The notes under the pieces: model-generated
Told to the model about the DNA's origin: nothing
The model's database searches: none
The model's input: the letters and a program-made list of their open reading frames with translations, nothing else
Part shown: in pieces, positions 54,531 through 63,632 of the stretch
Layout of the letters: the number at the start of each line of letters is the position of its first letter
How positions within the stretch are numbered: position 1 is the stretch's first letter
NCBI GenBank assembly: GCA_964016885.1
Contig: OZ024747.1
Coordinates: 2,883,360-2,947,359 of the forward strand
Direction: 5' to 3'
From: Eledone cirrhosa
Taxonomy: Eukaryota; Mollusca; Cephalopoda; Octopoda; Eledonidae
DNA: 64,000 bases
Program-made: the position numbers and the translations under genes

Positions 54531-55850
54531 TATTATCTCCGACTGGAAAAAGGCTGTCAAAACGATGATGATGATCATGCGGGGGAGGGAGGGAGGGAGG
54601 ATGAAACAATTGTGGTAAAGTTGCCGTGAGATCAAGGTATTTTGTCGACATGAGATTTTAATAATTGATTCCCAATCGTCCCGTAAAATAAATAAATGTT
54701 TAATATTTCTTAGGTCACTCACTTTTCTAGATAATTACCAACATAGTTAGTGTGTTCTTCTTAGTAATGAATTAAATTCATAATATAAATCTAATTCACA
54801 TATGGTGTTACTTATATTGATCTATTTTTGTCTATTTGGGTATTTTCTATATTGCCTATTCTGCATTCTCCTAAATATTTATGAATGTTTTCATCTAACT
54901 TTGTTTTTCTCGATGCTGCCTTTTCTCAATACTAACTTCCTTTTCTACAAATAGATTTAGCACAATTCTAACTCCCAAGTCTCCATAAATGACTTTCCTG
55001 AATCTTTGTCCTTCGTTGTCATCCTTTGCATATTCCAGCCATCCACAAGCAATGATCTATGTGCTTCCAATAGTAATATACTTTCATCTTGTTCATGTAT
55101 GTGAATGTTGGGGAAAAAAATATGAAGACATAGTTAATAAGTTCGGAAAATTCCATTCCTTATTGGGAAAGATATCATTGTTTGTGCTGACATAGTTGAT
55201 AGAAACACTCAATATTGGAACAGTAATATTTATATGGGGTATCTTGAATATTCTGAAATGGAATGCTGTCAACTACTTATAATACTCTATTCACATACTG
55301 CTCAGGTTTGGAAATGTTCTATTATCTTCCAACACTGTTCTGTTAAGAGATATATTTTACATCCAAAACCTACATGTAATATTCAAATATATTTTTGTCT
55401 TGCAGATACATAGAAAATTTGTCTGAGAATATAAATGTTAGTGTTTTAATGTTGTTCTTTAGTAATTAATTAAAGAACTGTTTTGAGGATTAGCAGTATC
55501 AGTATTTTTAGAGATTATACTATTCCTATTGTAGAACCTCCTGCAGTTGCTGTTTCTTAAAACTTGTTTATTATATCTAAGGCTAGCTAAATATTTCACT
55601 GAGTAGTTTCATACAAAAGATATTCTTCTTCCGAGTATTTATCTGTTTATTTGTTTCACTTCTTTATCTGTTTTAATCTTTCATGCCAGTACTTACCATA
55701 TTTTGCTTTTCTTTAGATTTGTTTTCAATATATGCTTGAGGTCTGGTTTTAATTGATGGTTCTCTTCCATTTGGCTCTTCCAAATATTCATTTACTTTTA
55801 ATTCTATATGTGTTTCTTTATAACAATTGTTGCACCTTTTCTATCAGTAT
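54531..55850. other. Non-coding, nothing recognised
   Basis: GGGAGGGAGGGAGG near 54580. No other feature. Confidence 0.4.
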
Positions 55851-55854
55851 TATA

Positions 55855-56042
55855 ATTTGGCAGTATTGGTAGAGGGTTGGACAACATGCTTTGATGCATA
55901 GAGTTACAGCCCTTGCCATTCTGAGTTCAAATCCTGCCGAGGTTAAATTTGCCTTTCATCCTTACGGAGTCGATAAAATGAAGTACCAGTAATGCACTGG
56001 GATAATTGCTGGCCTTGTGCCAAAAGTAGAAACAATTATTAT
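55855..56042 (+). mobile_element. Family A SINE
   Basis: TTTGGCAGTATTGGTAGAGGG, GAGTTCAAATCCTGCCGAGG, TTTGCCTTTCATCCTTACGG, GTGCCAAAAGTAGAAACAATT. Confidence 0.88.
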
Positions 56043-56595
56043 GAATTCTGTTTCCAGAATATTACCACTACACAAACTTTTCTTTCATTTTAAAGCAGGC
56101 AACAAATATTACTTACTGTCCTTCATACTGCTACTTGAGGGAGTTTTGCTTTTGCTTATGTTATCAGATCAGTTTATATTCTCAATTTCTGTAGCAGCGC
56201 TTTGTTTAATTCCCTAAATTAATTAATGAAATACATTTTTCACAATCCTCCAGACCTACCAAATAAATATATTTATTCTGTCAATATATTTTGTTTTTTT
56301 TATTGCTTATCTTTAGGTCAGAACTGATTCAGGAGATCATTGATCAAAGATATCCCTGCCATCAATATTTCATTGTTCAATATATCATTTATTTTTCAAG
56401 ATAGTAGACTATAGTTTGACAGGGATTTTGCTGCTATTTCTACCATACTGGGTAACCATGTAGGGTGGAGAGGAGGAACACTCATCTACAGGTAAAATTT
56501 GAAACCACCCACAGATGTAGCCATATGCAAAAAATATTTAAACTCTGTAACTAAAACTGTAGTTTAATATAAATTACATATTTCTGCACAAAGTC
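56043..56595. other. Non-coding, nothing recognised
   Basis: The 66-codon frame at 56017 starts in the SINE and is not supported. Confidence 0.4.
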
Positions 56596-56599
56596 TGTT

Positions 56600-56800
56600 G
56601 GTTGAAAAGGTATATAAAAAAATATGTACTTGGTGGGGTTCAAATGCTAATCCCCTTTGAAGTGGGTTCCTTGTGCTTCCACACACGTAGCTTCATAATC
56701 CTCTCACTGTTTGAAGTACATATGGAATGCTTCTTCTGGAAGGGCTCTCAGTTCCACTTTTGCAGTCCACATTATTTTCTCCCAGTTCTCAAATATGCCA
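56600..56800 (-). pseudogene. mariner-like transposase C-terminal fragment
   Basis: One minus-strand frame gives GIFENWEKIMWTAKVELRAL, PEEAFHMYFKQ, stop, EDYEATCVEAQGTHFKGD, stop. W...+..C+...G.+F.GD with the preceding EL+ALP...F...F..W block is the typical end of Tc1/mariner-superfamily transposases. Two stops and the absence of the DD(D/E) region show it is dead. The terminal repeats are not recognised. Confidence 0.55.
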
Positions 56801-57376
56801 CAATGAGCTGTATATGGAAAGTTGTGAATCTAGCAAATGATTTTTTGGTCAAGAGATGCAGCTTCACAGGTTTTTATGCCCTTGAAATTCTATCCTGTTA
56901 CTGTAAATCTCCATACCCCTAATGTAAAGGCTGATTCATTGATTCCCCTGTCAATATATGTAGACAGATAACTATTTTTAAAGTAAAAGCATACTGGAAA
57001 TGTTGAGAACAATGAACAATATTTCAATAAAAACAGTCTATGAAATGATTTATTGATATATGACAGAAAAAAAAGTAATTTCTTTAAAAAGCAATGCAGA
57101 AAGACATGTAATTAAAAATAAGGTTTTAGTAATATAAGAGCTATAACTTGTGTCACATTGAGAGAAAATTGCAAGCAGTATATAAGATGAAAGAAGAAAT
57201 GAGATTGTTTTAATGTCAAAGAAATCATAAAATGTATATATACTTGTTTGATGGTGCATTGCTAGATACATAAAATAAAATAAAACGAAATGAAATAAAA
57301 TAGATACTGTATCTTGGGTCCCTAGCCCACAATTTCTTGACATTAAAGGGAAAATCATTTCTCTCTCACTCTGTAA
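56801..57376. other. Non-coding, nothing recognised
   Basis: Possibly more of the decayed mariner element up to ~56950, but the frame is not followed. Confidence 0.35.
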
Positions 57377-57377
57377 T

Positions 57378-57482
57378 TTCCCTTTGCCTTTCATCCTTAC
57401 GGGGTCGATAAAATAAAGTACCAATAATACACTGGGTACTTGCTGGCCTTGTGCCAAAAGTAGAAACAATTATTAAGTGAAA
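57378..57482 (+). mobile_element. 5'-truncated family A SINE
   Basis: CCTTTGCCTTTCATCCTTACG to GTAGAAACAATTATTAAGTG. The head is missing. Confidence 0.85.
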
Positions 57483-57664
57483 TGGATTGGCAGTATCAGG
57501 AGAGGGTCGGACACCATGCTTTGCAGCAGAGAGTAACGACCCTTTATGATCTGAGTTCAAATCCCGCTGAAGTTAACTTTGCCTTTCATCCTTACGGGGT
57601 CGATAAAATAAAGTACCAGTAATACACTGGGCTAATTGTTGGCTTTGTGCCTAAAGTAGAAAGA
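57483..57664 (+). mobile_element. Full family A SINE inserted behind the truncated one
   Basis: TGGATTGGCAGTATCAGGAGAG, GAGTTCAAATCCCGCTGAAG, body and tail. ATTATTAAGTGAAA is duplicated at 57469-57482 and 57665-57678, so the insertion hit the tail of the older copy. Confidence 0.9.
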
Positions 57665-57679
57665 ATTATTAAGTGAAAA

Positions 57680-57795
57680 TTCACCTTATGGTCCTAGCCA
57701 ACAGGACAGATAAGACATTGCCCCAGAGGACAGTGAGGGAGACATACGGGAACAGCCACTTCATCTTGCAGGGCTCACCAGCAACAATAGATAGA
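57680..57795 (-). pseudogene. LINE C-terminal fragment ('EPCKMKWLFPYVSLTVLWGN')
   Basis: Minus-strand EPCKMKWLFPYVSLTVLWGN followed by VLSVLLARTI matches the fragment at 34790-35015 in protein and DNA. Confidence 0.5.
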
Positions 57796-58270
57796 AATGT
57801 TAAATACCTTTCTATTTATTCTGGCTTACTTCTCTCTGACTTAAATCTTCATTGGTGTCAAGCAAGAAGCATTGGGAATGTTTGAAATTTGAAATCCATG
57901 CATAGCAATGCAAATAACCTTAATAATAGTTAATCAGTTGAGAAAATTGGGCAAAGCACCTAGGGAGAGGGAAAGAAGGGAACAGAGATACTTGCAAGGA
58001 ATTGAATCTTTCATCTGCTACAAGCTTAAACTATTAAAAAAACAACAAAATTAGTGGTCAGTGGCTCATTAGTGTAGTGGTTATAGTAGATACTCTCTCA
58101 GTATCCAAGAAATGTGTGTGGGGGCAGGAGTGCAATTTTATTGCAGGCACATCTGTCTACTTTTTCCTTCTCCAAGGGTCCTTTGCCTGATTTTCTCAAC
58201 TATTATTGATAGGGATCAACTATTAATATGGTCATTTGCAAACATTTCAAATTTAAATCTTTTCAAATGC
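57796..58270. other. Non-coding, nothing certain
   Basis: AGTGTAGTGGTTATAGTAG near 58072 is A-box-like, but no B box follows. Confidence 0.35.
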
Positions 58271-58277
58271 TTCTTAA

Positions 58278-58497
58278 CCCTTTAAAGTTCAAACCGGCCA
58301 ACACCGGCCAGAATTCTCTGCCTCTTTCTGTTGAAACTGGCTGTAACTAGTCGCTCAAACTGTTGTTAAGGTATTGTTCTCAAAATAAATACTTTCAAAA
58401 TCTCATAGATTCGATATTATGTGAGATAATTATGTGAGGTAAAGCCTTTACCATGAAAATATAATAGTATATATAGAGTAATGTGAATGGTAAAGGG
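58278..58497. mobile_element. piggyBac-like MITE, 220 bp, TTAA duplicated
   Basis: The ends are CCCTTT and AAAGGG, both flanked by TTAA (58274-58277 and 58498-58501). TTAA target duplication with CCC...GGG termini is diagnostic of piggyBac. There is no coding. It contains ACCGGCCAACACCGGCCAG near one end. The second copy is at 50836-51029. Confidence 0.8.
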
Positions 58498-58534
58498 TTA
58501 AGTGAACCAGTTATATATATACATACACACATAT

Positions 58535-58765
58535 ATCATCATCATCATTATCATCATCACCATTTTACGTCTGTTCTTCCACGCTAGCATGGGTTAGACT
58601 GGTTGTCCTGTTGTAGGCAGTAGCCAGTCGGCTGACCATGTCTTGCTCATACGGGAACTGATTCTGGCTTGATTTCTACAGCTGGATGCCCTTCCTAACA
58701 CCAATCTCATTTACCTCGTGGAAGATAGACATTAAACGATGATGATGATGCTGATGATGATCACA
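58535..58765 (-). mobile_element. Family B SINE plus opposed tail
   Basis: Well-preserved reverse copy: ATTTTACGTCTGTTCTTCCACG, CATGTCTTGCTCATACGGG, TTCTACAGCTGGATGCCC. It ends by joining a + strand tail (GTGGAAGATAGACATTAAACG, GATGATG) at ~58715, so two copies meet head to head. Confidence 0.8.
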
Positions 58766-58767
58766 TA

Positions 58768-59091
58768 AGAAACGGAGAATCAGTGGTGCAACGAATTAAA
58801 ATGTATTAGACGCATTACAATCGTTTCTCTGGTGACCAGCTTGAGGCACGATCGATGCAATGATCGAACCTGACTCTGAAATCGCAAGATCCTCAGATAC
58901 GTCTCGATTCTTCGAAGAATCGAGATGTATTGAGCTGGTTGCCAGAGAAACGATTGTAATATGTCTAATAAATTTTAATTCGTCGCACCACTGATTCTCC
59001 GTTTCTTATGTGATATTATACTCTGCTCTGTAAGAGCATTGAGTGCTCAAACGGTCTACCGCATACGGACACTTTAAGTATCCCACACCAA

Positions 59092-59092
<1 letters not shown>
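58768..59092. mobile_element. Fold-back element, inverted dimer of the hammerhead-like family (copy v)
   Basis: CACATAAGAAACGGAGAATC...and its complement at 58990-59012 bound two arms meeting at CGATTCTTCGAAGAATCG (58904-58921). The left arm holds the complete core on the minus strand. The right arm has lost the segment between helix I and the GAAAC side. The tail ATACTCTGCTCTGTAAGAGC recurs in copies ii and iii-b. An AT array follows. Confidence 0.7.
58808..58904 (-). ncRNA. Candidate type I hammerhead ribozyme (copy v, best helix I)
   Basis: Minus strand: AGACGTAT (58897-58904), CTGAGGA (58890-58896), a long insert, AGA-GAAAC (58823-58827), GATT, GTA, then ATGCGTCT (58808-58815). The outer strands pair at all eight positions (one wobble). 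UCU/AGA extends the core as helix II. Inside, AGGTTCGATC can pair with GATCGTGCCT. The core boxes match the consensus at every required base I can check. The long, branched helix II is unusual. Confidence 0.5.

Positions 59093-59145
<53 letters not shown>
59093..59145. repeat. (AT)n microsatellite
   Basis: A pure AT array behind the fold-back tail. Confidence 0.95.
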
Positions 59146-59147
<2 letters not shown>

Positions 59148-59179
59148 TGACTTTCATCAAATCGGACCAAGGAGATTGG

Positions 59180-59286
59180 TCTTTCCATTATATGTTGCAA
59201 CTCTGGGAAGAAGAAGCAACGTGAAATAAAATGTCTTGCTCAAGTACATAGAGCATCACCTGGTCCAGGAATCAAACTCACAACCT

Positions 59287-59290
<4 letters not shown>
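59180..59290 (-). mobile_element. SINE family E piece
   Basis: ACGTGAAATAAAATGTCTTGC, AAGTACATAGAGCATCACCTG, CCAGGAATCAAACTCACAACC (reverse B box). The A-box end is replaced by (AC)n. Confidence 0.7.

Positions 59291-59344
<54 letters not shown>
59288..59344. repeat. (AC)n-(AT)n microsatellite
   Basis: A compound array. Confidence 0.95.
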
Positions 59345-59346
<2 letters not shown>

Positions 59347-59440
59347 AAAAGGAATGGATCTAAATGTTGTCAAATATTACTGGGTTTGATTGTTCTGTCA
59401 ATCTTATCAAATATTAAAAAAATTTGTTCTCATGTTCTCG

Positions 59441-59613
59441 GTATATTTCTATATATGTAAAATAACACACTCTACTGTGTTTTTCCTCTCTGTATATATC
59501 TATATATGTAAAATAACACACTCTACTGTGTTTTTCCTCTCTGTATATATCTATATATGTAAAATAACACACTCTACTGTGTTTTTCCTCTCTGTATATA
59601 TCTATATATGTAT
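59441..59613. repeat. 51-bp tandem repeat, ~3.3 copies
   Basis: The unit has TATATATGTAAAATAACACAC and TCTACTGTGTTTTTCCTCTC, with starts at 59457, 59508 and 59559. The copies are near-identical. The unit is frame-neutral (51 = 17 codons). Confidence 0.93.
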
Positions 59614-59639
59614 ATATAAAGGTTGAACTTTTGTACAGC

Positions 59640-59705
59640 TTCCACCTTCAGTTACTTTCAAGGCAATGGTCAGAGGCTAATGTGGAAAATACTTGCCCAA
59701 GGTGA
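59640..59705 (-). mobile_element. OK/OR-type SINE piece (weak)
   Basis: CTTGCCCAAGGTGACATATAG resembles the reverse of ...GGCACCTTGGGCAAG in octopus SINEs. Confidence 0.35.
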
Positions 59706-59809
59706 CATATAGTGAAATCATACATATGTCTTAACCAGACTAACATGCCTGTAAACCATTTAACACAGATTGTAATGAACATTTTCAAACATAGACAAAA
59801 TACTATCAC

Positions 59810-59935
59810 CATCATCAGCATCATTGTTATCATCATTGTCAGTTTTACATCTGCCTTTTCATATTGGCATGGGTCAAACAAGATATTTTCCAGAAGTATT
59901 CTACAGCCAGATGCCTCTCCTCATGCCATCATGTA
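59810..59935 (-). mobile_element. Family B SINE, diverged
   Basis: ATCATCATTGTCAGTTTTACATC, TTTTCATATTGGCATGGGTC, CTACAGCCAGATGCCTCTCC. Confidence 0.65.
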
Positions 59936-60059
59936 CTTATTTTTAAATGTGCTACATATTTTATATGGTACATAAACAACAAGCAATGGTTGTTGAAGCA
60001 GTGTCAACATGAAGATATTTGTGGAGAGATACACACATATCATATATATACAATGGGCT

Positions 60060-60200
60060 TCTGCCCAGTCTCTGCCTACCAAATATCACTCAAAAAGCGT
60101 TAGTCAAACTGGGGACCAAAATGTCATGCAGTGGGATGGAACCCAAAACCATATGGTCACAAAGCTAAGTCCTTAATCACACAGTGATATTTGTACCTCA
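60060..60200 (-). mobile_element. OK/OR-type tRNA-derived SINE head
   Basis: The minus strand reads GTGTGATTAAGGACTTAGC, CATATGGTTTTGGGTTCC (B box GGGTTCCATCCC) and CCACTGCATGAC, the typical head of the cephalopod SINE. Confidence 0.6.
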
Positions 60201-60759
60201 CAACCATAATGAATGTCTCAAGACATGGAAATTCTTGATCTTTAATCAATATACTCTTTTATTTTTTAGTTAACTAAAATTTTCTCTTTATTATTTATTT
60301 AAAAATAAATAATTTGACATATCTCTCATAAGCATAATTTCTGAGTGGCCTTAACCACTTAAAATACAATAGGTTTAAAGCTAGAAACATGTTATTAAAG
60401 ATTTCATTTCAATATTCACTGTTTGAGGGCATTTTCATCCTTAATATAATCACACACCAGAGCTTTCTTTACAAGAAGCATAAATCAATGGCAGGCAAAA
60501 ATGATTTGTAATTAAAATATGAACATTAATTGGACTTACGCAACTATTTCACAACCCATGTAAGCTTTGTAAATTTCTTCCTCGTTAATAATGGTAATTC
60601 CCTTCAACTCTATCTATAGCAATAAATATGAAAATCAATACTAAATTGGGAGGAAGTGGGAGGGAGGGCTGAATCTTTGAATTTATTCACATACAGGATG
60701 TGTAATTTACTATAATTTGGCAAAACATTCATTAACACATGCAAAGCAGCACACACATA
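60201..60759. other. Non-coding, nothing recognised
   Basis: AT-rich. Confidence 0.4.
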
Positions 60760-60800
60760 TATAAATATATATATATATATATATAATTATATAAGTATTT

Positions 60801-60841
<41 letters not shown>

Positions 60842-60861
60842 GTCCCCCTCTCTCTCTCTTT

Positions 60862-60903
<42 letters not shown>

Positions 60904-60914
60904 ATATTTATATT

Positions 60915-60957
<43 letters not shown>
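60760..60957. repeat. (AT)n, (CT)n, (AT)n, (GA)n cluster
   Basis: Microsatellites at 60764-60785, 60805-60861, 60867-60900 and 60920-60957. Confidence 0.93.
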
Positions 60958-60959
<2 letters not shown>

Positions 60960-61037
60960 GAAAAAGTATGACCCCGACGACAGAGCTCAAGCCGTTTCGA
61001 CGGCTTGAGCTCTGCTGTCGGGGTCATACTTTTTCCT
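60958..61037. repeat. 38-bp arm hairpin repeat ('gagctcaagccgt')
   Basis: AGGAAAAAGTATGACCCCG...GAGCTCAAGCCGT and its complement, loop TTCG, with two mismatches. A half copy is at 7333-7382. An AT/GA array abuts it on the left. Confidence 0.88.
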
Positions 61038-61316
61038 ATTTCCCACTCTACTACCCTAAGTATTGAGTACTCTGGTGCGTTATGGTCCATCTGGTTCCTT
61101 ACCACAATTCCTTTGTTATATATATATATATACATGCACACAGATGCACATATATAATTATATATATACATGCACACAGATGCGCATATATAATTATATA
61201 CATATATGTGTGTGTATACTCTAAATTACATATTATGAAAGGAAATAAATTTAAATCTTTAGTTTCCTTCAACTTTTTTATTCTTTTTCATAAAGATTTT
61301 CCTATTTATACATGGA
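61038..61316. other. AT/AC array at 61110-61220, otherwise unrecognised
   Basis: A ~45-bp unit, TATATACATGCACACAGATG, occurs twice. Confidence 0.5.
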
Positions 61317-61317
61317 T

Positions 61318-61510
61318 CATCATCATCATTTCACTTCCACTTTCCATATCAGCTTGGGTTGGATAGGTTATCACAACTCAAATCAGTACATATTCAAAAT
61401 TATTGCCTTCCTAGACAGGATAGAGGACTAAATTTCCTTCTTGCAATGGTTTCTATGACTGGATACTCTTCCTAAAACCAACCATTTTACAATATCTACA
61501 GGGTTCATTT
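61318..61510 (-). mobile_element. Family B SINE, diverged
   Basis: ATCATCATCATTTCACTTCC, CAGCTTGGGTTGGATAGG, CTATGACTGGATACTCTTCC. Confidence 0.6.
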
Positions 61511-61669
61511 TATTGTCCCCTACTCAGAGATAGACTTACACCTGTTGAAGCCCTAACATATATGGAATTTAACGCCTTCTCTGAAAACATTTTAGGTAAA
61601 AATTTTCAAAATAATATATTTGATTATTATTATTTTTTTTTATCTATTAATGTTAATGATAAAGAATAA

Positions 61670-61885
61670 ATAATACATACACACACACAACACTCACACA
61701 CATATATATATATATGTGTGTGTATACACACACACACACACACAACACGCACACAACACACACACACATATATATCTGTGTGTATATACACACACACACA
61801 CACAACACGCACACAACACACACACACACACACACACATATATATCTGTGTGTATATACACACACACACACACAACACGCACACA

Positions 61886-61917
<32 letters not shown>

Positions 61918-62213
61918 CTGTGTGTATATACACACACACAACACGCACACACACACAGACACATATATATATATATCTGTGTGTATATACATACACACAC
62001 ACACAACACGCACACAACACACACACACACACACACACATATATATCTGTGTGTATATACACACACACACACACAACACGCACACAACACACACACATAT
62101 ATATATATATATATCTGTGTGTATATACACACACACAACACGCACACACACACAGACACATATATATATATATCTGTGTGTATATACATACACACACACA
62201 CAACACGCACACA

Positions 62214-62251
<38 letters not shown>

Positions 62252-62300
62252 CTGTGTGTATATATACACAAACACACACACACATATATATATATATATA
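61670..62300. repeat. Complex (CA)n/(TA)n minisatellite
   Basis: Units of ~60-70 bp combine TATATATCTGTGTGTATATAC, (CA)n, AACACGCACACAACAC and (CA)n. They recur at least nine times with length variation. Six overlapping frames on both strands are artefacts. Confidence 0.95.
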
Positions 62301-62301
62301 T

Positions 62302-62372
62302 GTCCAACCCTTGCAAGCAGGGAAACGCGGACGTAAAGTGATGATGATGATGATGATGATGATGATGACTTG
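62302..62372 (+). repeat. Family B tail
   Basis: CCAACCCTTGCAAGCAGGG, AAACGCGGACGTAAAGTG, (ATG)n. Confidence 0.85.
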
Positions 62373-62475
62373 TATATATACCTGTTGATGATTTAGTGTT
62401 AAAGATTAAAAACTAATGATGAAATAAATAAATATATTAACTTTTAGATAAGTCAAGCATTGCCTCTACTAGACT

Positions 62476-62639
62476 CAGGGCCGCCTTAATGCATGGGTAC
62501 GCTGGGCAGTTGCCCGGGGGCCCCACGAGGATAGGGGGCCCATTTGTACTTTTATTCCTGTGAGTGGTTGTGTAGGTAGGGGCCCCAGTGCTCTACTTTG
62601 CCGGGGGGGGGGGGCTATAATGCTGTTAAGACGACCCTC
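62476..62639. mobile_element. hAT-like MITE, 164 bp, 8-bp TSD
   Basis: Ends CAGGGCCGCCTTAA and (reversed) GAGGGTCGTCTTAA. Exact 8-bp duplicates ACTAGACT flank it at 62468-62475 and 62640-62647. It is strikingly G+C-rich (GCCCGGGGGCCCC). CAGGG termini with 8-bp duplication point to hAT. Confidence 0.75.
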
Positions 62640-62880
62640 ACTAGACTTGATCATCATCTCCACTCTAAATTGTCTCTCTTTTGTAAGACATTACTGAGAA
62701 GCTGGAATAGGACAGAAAGTGATGACCAAAAATGATAAAAAGACAGAGTATAGGATAAAGAGAATGTTAGAAGAAGAGAGAGAGCACATGATGTATAGCA
62801 CTAGAGTTATAGCATGTTATGTGAGAGTTGCGTGAGGGATGAAACACATATATATGTATACACATAGTCAACACACAAAT
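62640..62880. other. Non-coding, nothing recognised
   Basis: No recognised content. Confidence 0.35.
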
Positions 62881-62889
62881 ATACACAAA

Positions 62890-63062
62890 TGTATGTATAT
62901 TTGTTGAACCCAGGTGTAACCACAGCAAATAAGGTACCCAATACATAGGTAGAGTGAGAAAAATGGAGATATAATATAGAAAGGCTTCTACAGGACTAGA
63001 ACTGTTTCATTCGAATGTAACAGTTCTAGTCCTGTAGAAGCCTTTTCTATATTATATCTTCA
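62890..63062. repeat. 'gtaaccacagca' module with ~46-bp snap-back
   Basis: The module TTGAACCCAGGTGTAACCAC, GGCTTCTACAGGACTAGAAC is followed by its own inverted copy. The arms 62967-63059 meet at TTCGAA with one mismatch and one indel. Confidence 0.8.
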
Positions 63063-63069
63063 TTGTATA

Positions 63070-63145
63070 TATCATCATCGTCATCATTTTAGGCCTGGTT
63101 TTCCCTGCTTCAATCGGGTAACCGCAGTAAGTAAGCTACTCAGTA
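63070..63145 (-). repeat. Family B tail joined to 'aaccgcag' module
   Basis: ATCATCATCGTCATCATTTTAG, GGTTTTCCCTGCTTC, then AATCGGGTAACCGCAGTAAG. Confidence 0.6.
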
Positions 63146-63157
63146 CATATCAGAGTC

Positions 63158-63194
63158 TATATATATATATATATAACCTATATATATATATACC

Positions 63195-63225
<31 letters not shown>

Positions 63226-63244
63226 ATATATATATATATATATA

Positions 63245-63281
<37 letters not shown>

Positions 63282-63294
63282 ATATATATATATA
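63158..63294. repeat. (AT)n with ATACCT interruptions
   Basis: Five AT blocks separated by ACCT. Confidence 0.95.
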
Positions 63295-63445
63295 TCATCA
63301 TTTCATTTTACGTCCGCTTTTTCCCTGCTTACAAGGGTGGGACGGGAACTGATGCTGGCTTGATTTCTACAGTTGGATGCCCTTCCTAACACCAACCTCA
63401 TTTACAGTGAGTGCTGGGTGCTTTTTTTCCGTGGCACCTCCACGA
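63295..63445 (-). mobile_element. Family B SINE, near-consensus
   Basis: ATTTTACGTCCGCTTTTTCCC, CAAGGGTGGGACGGGAACTG, TTCTACAGTTGGATGCCC, CACCAACCTCATTTACAGTG, TTTCCGTGGCACCTCCACG. It is almost identical to the reverse complement of the LINE 3' end at 46163-46365. Confidence 0.88.
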
Positions 63446-63632
63446 GCACTTTGCAGTGGAATCATATGGACCCCAGTCCCTATCATCTCATTTCTACAGC
63501 TGAGTAAACTGGAGCAATGTGAAATAAAGTGTCTTGCTCAAGGAAACAACACATCACCCGGTCTGAGAATTGAACTCACAACCTTTCGATTGCAAGGCCA
63601 ATGCTCTAACCACCAAGCCATGTACCTCCATA
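63446..63632 (-). mobile_element. SINE family E
   Basis: GGAGCAATGTGAAATAAAGTG, CAAGGAAACAACACATCACCC, GAATTGAACTCACAACC (reverse B box) and CTCTAACCACCAAGCCATG (reverse A box). Confidence 0.82.

Noticed and set aside
54355..54618. 87-codon frame
   Set aside because: It overlaps a diverged tRNA-derived SINE body.
58060..58135. tRNA-like words AGTGTAGTGGTTATAG
   Set aside because: A-box similarity only; no B box or cloverleaf.
61630..62388. Six overlapping 195-228 codon frames
   Set aside because: CA/TA minisatellite translated in several phases.
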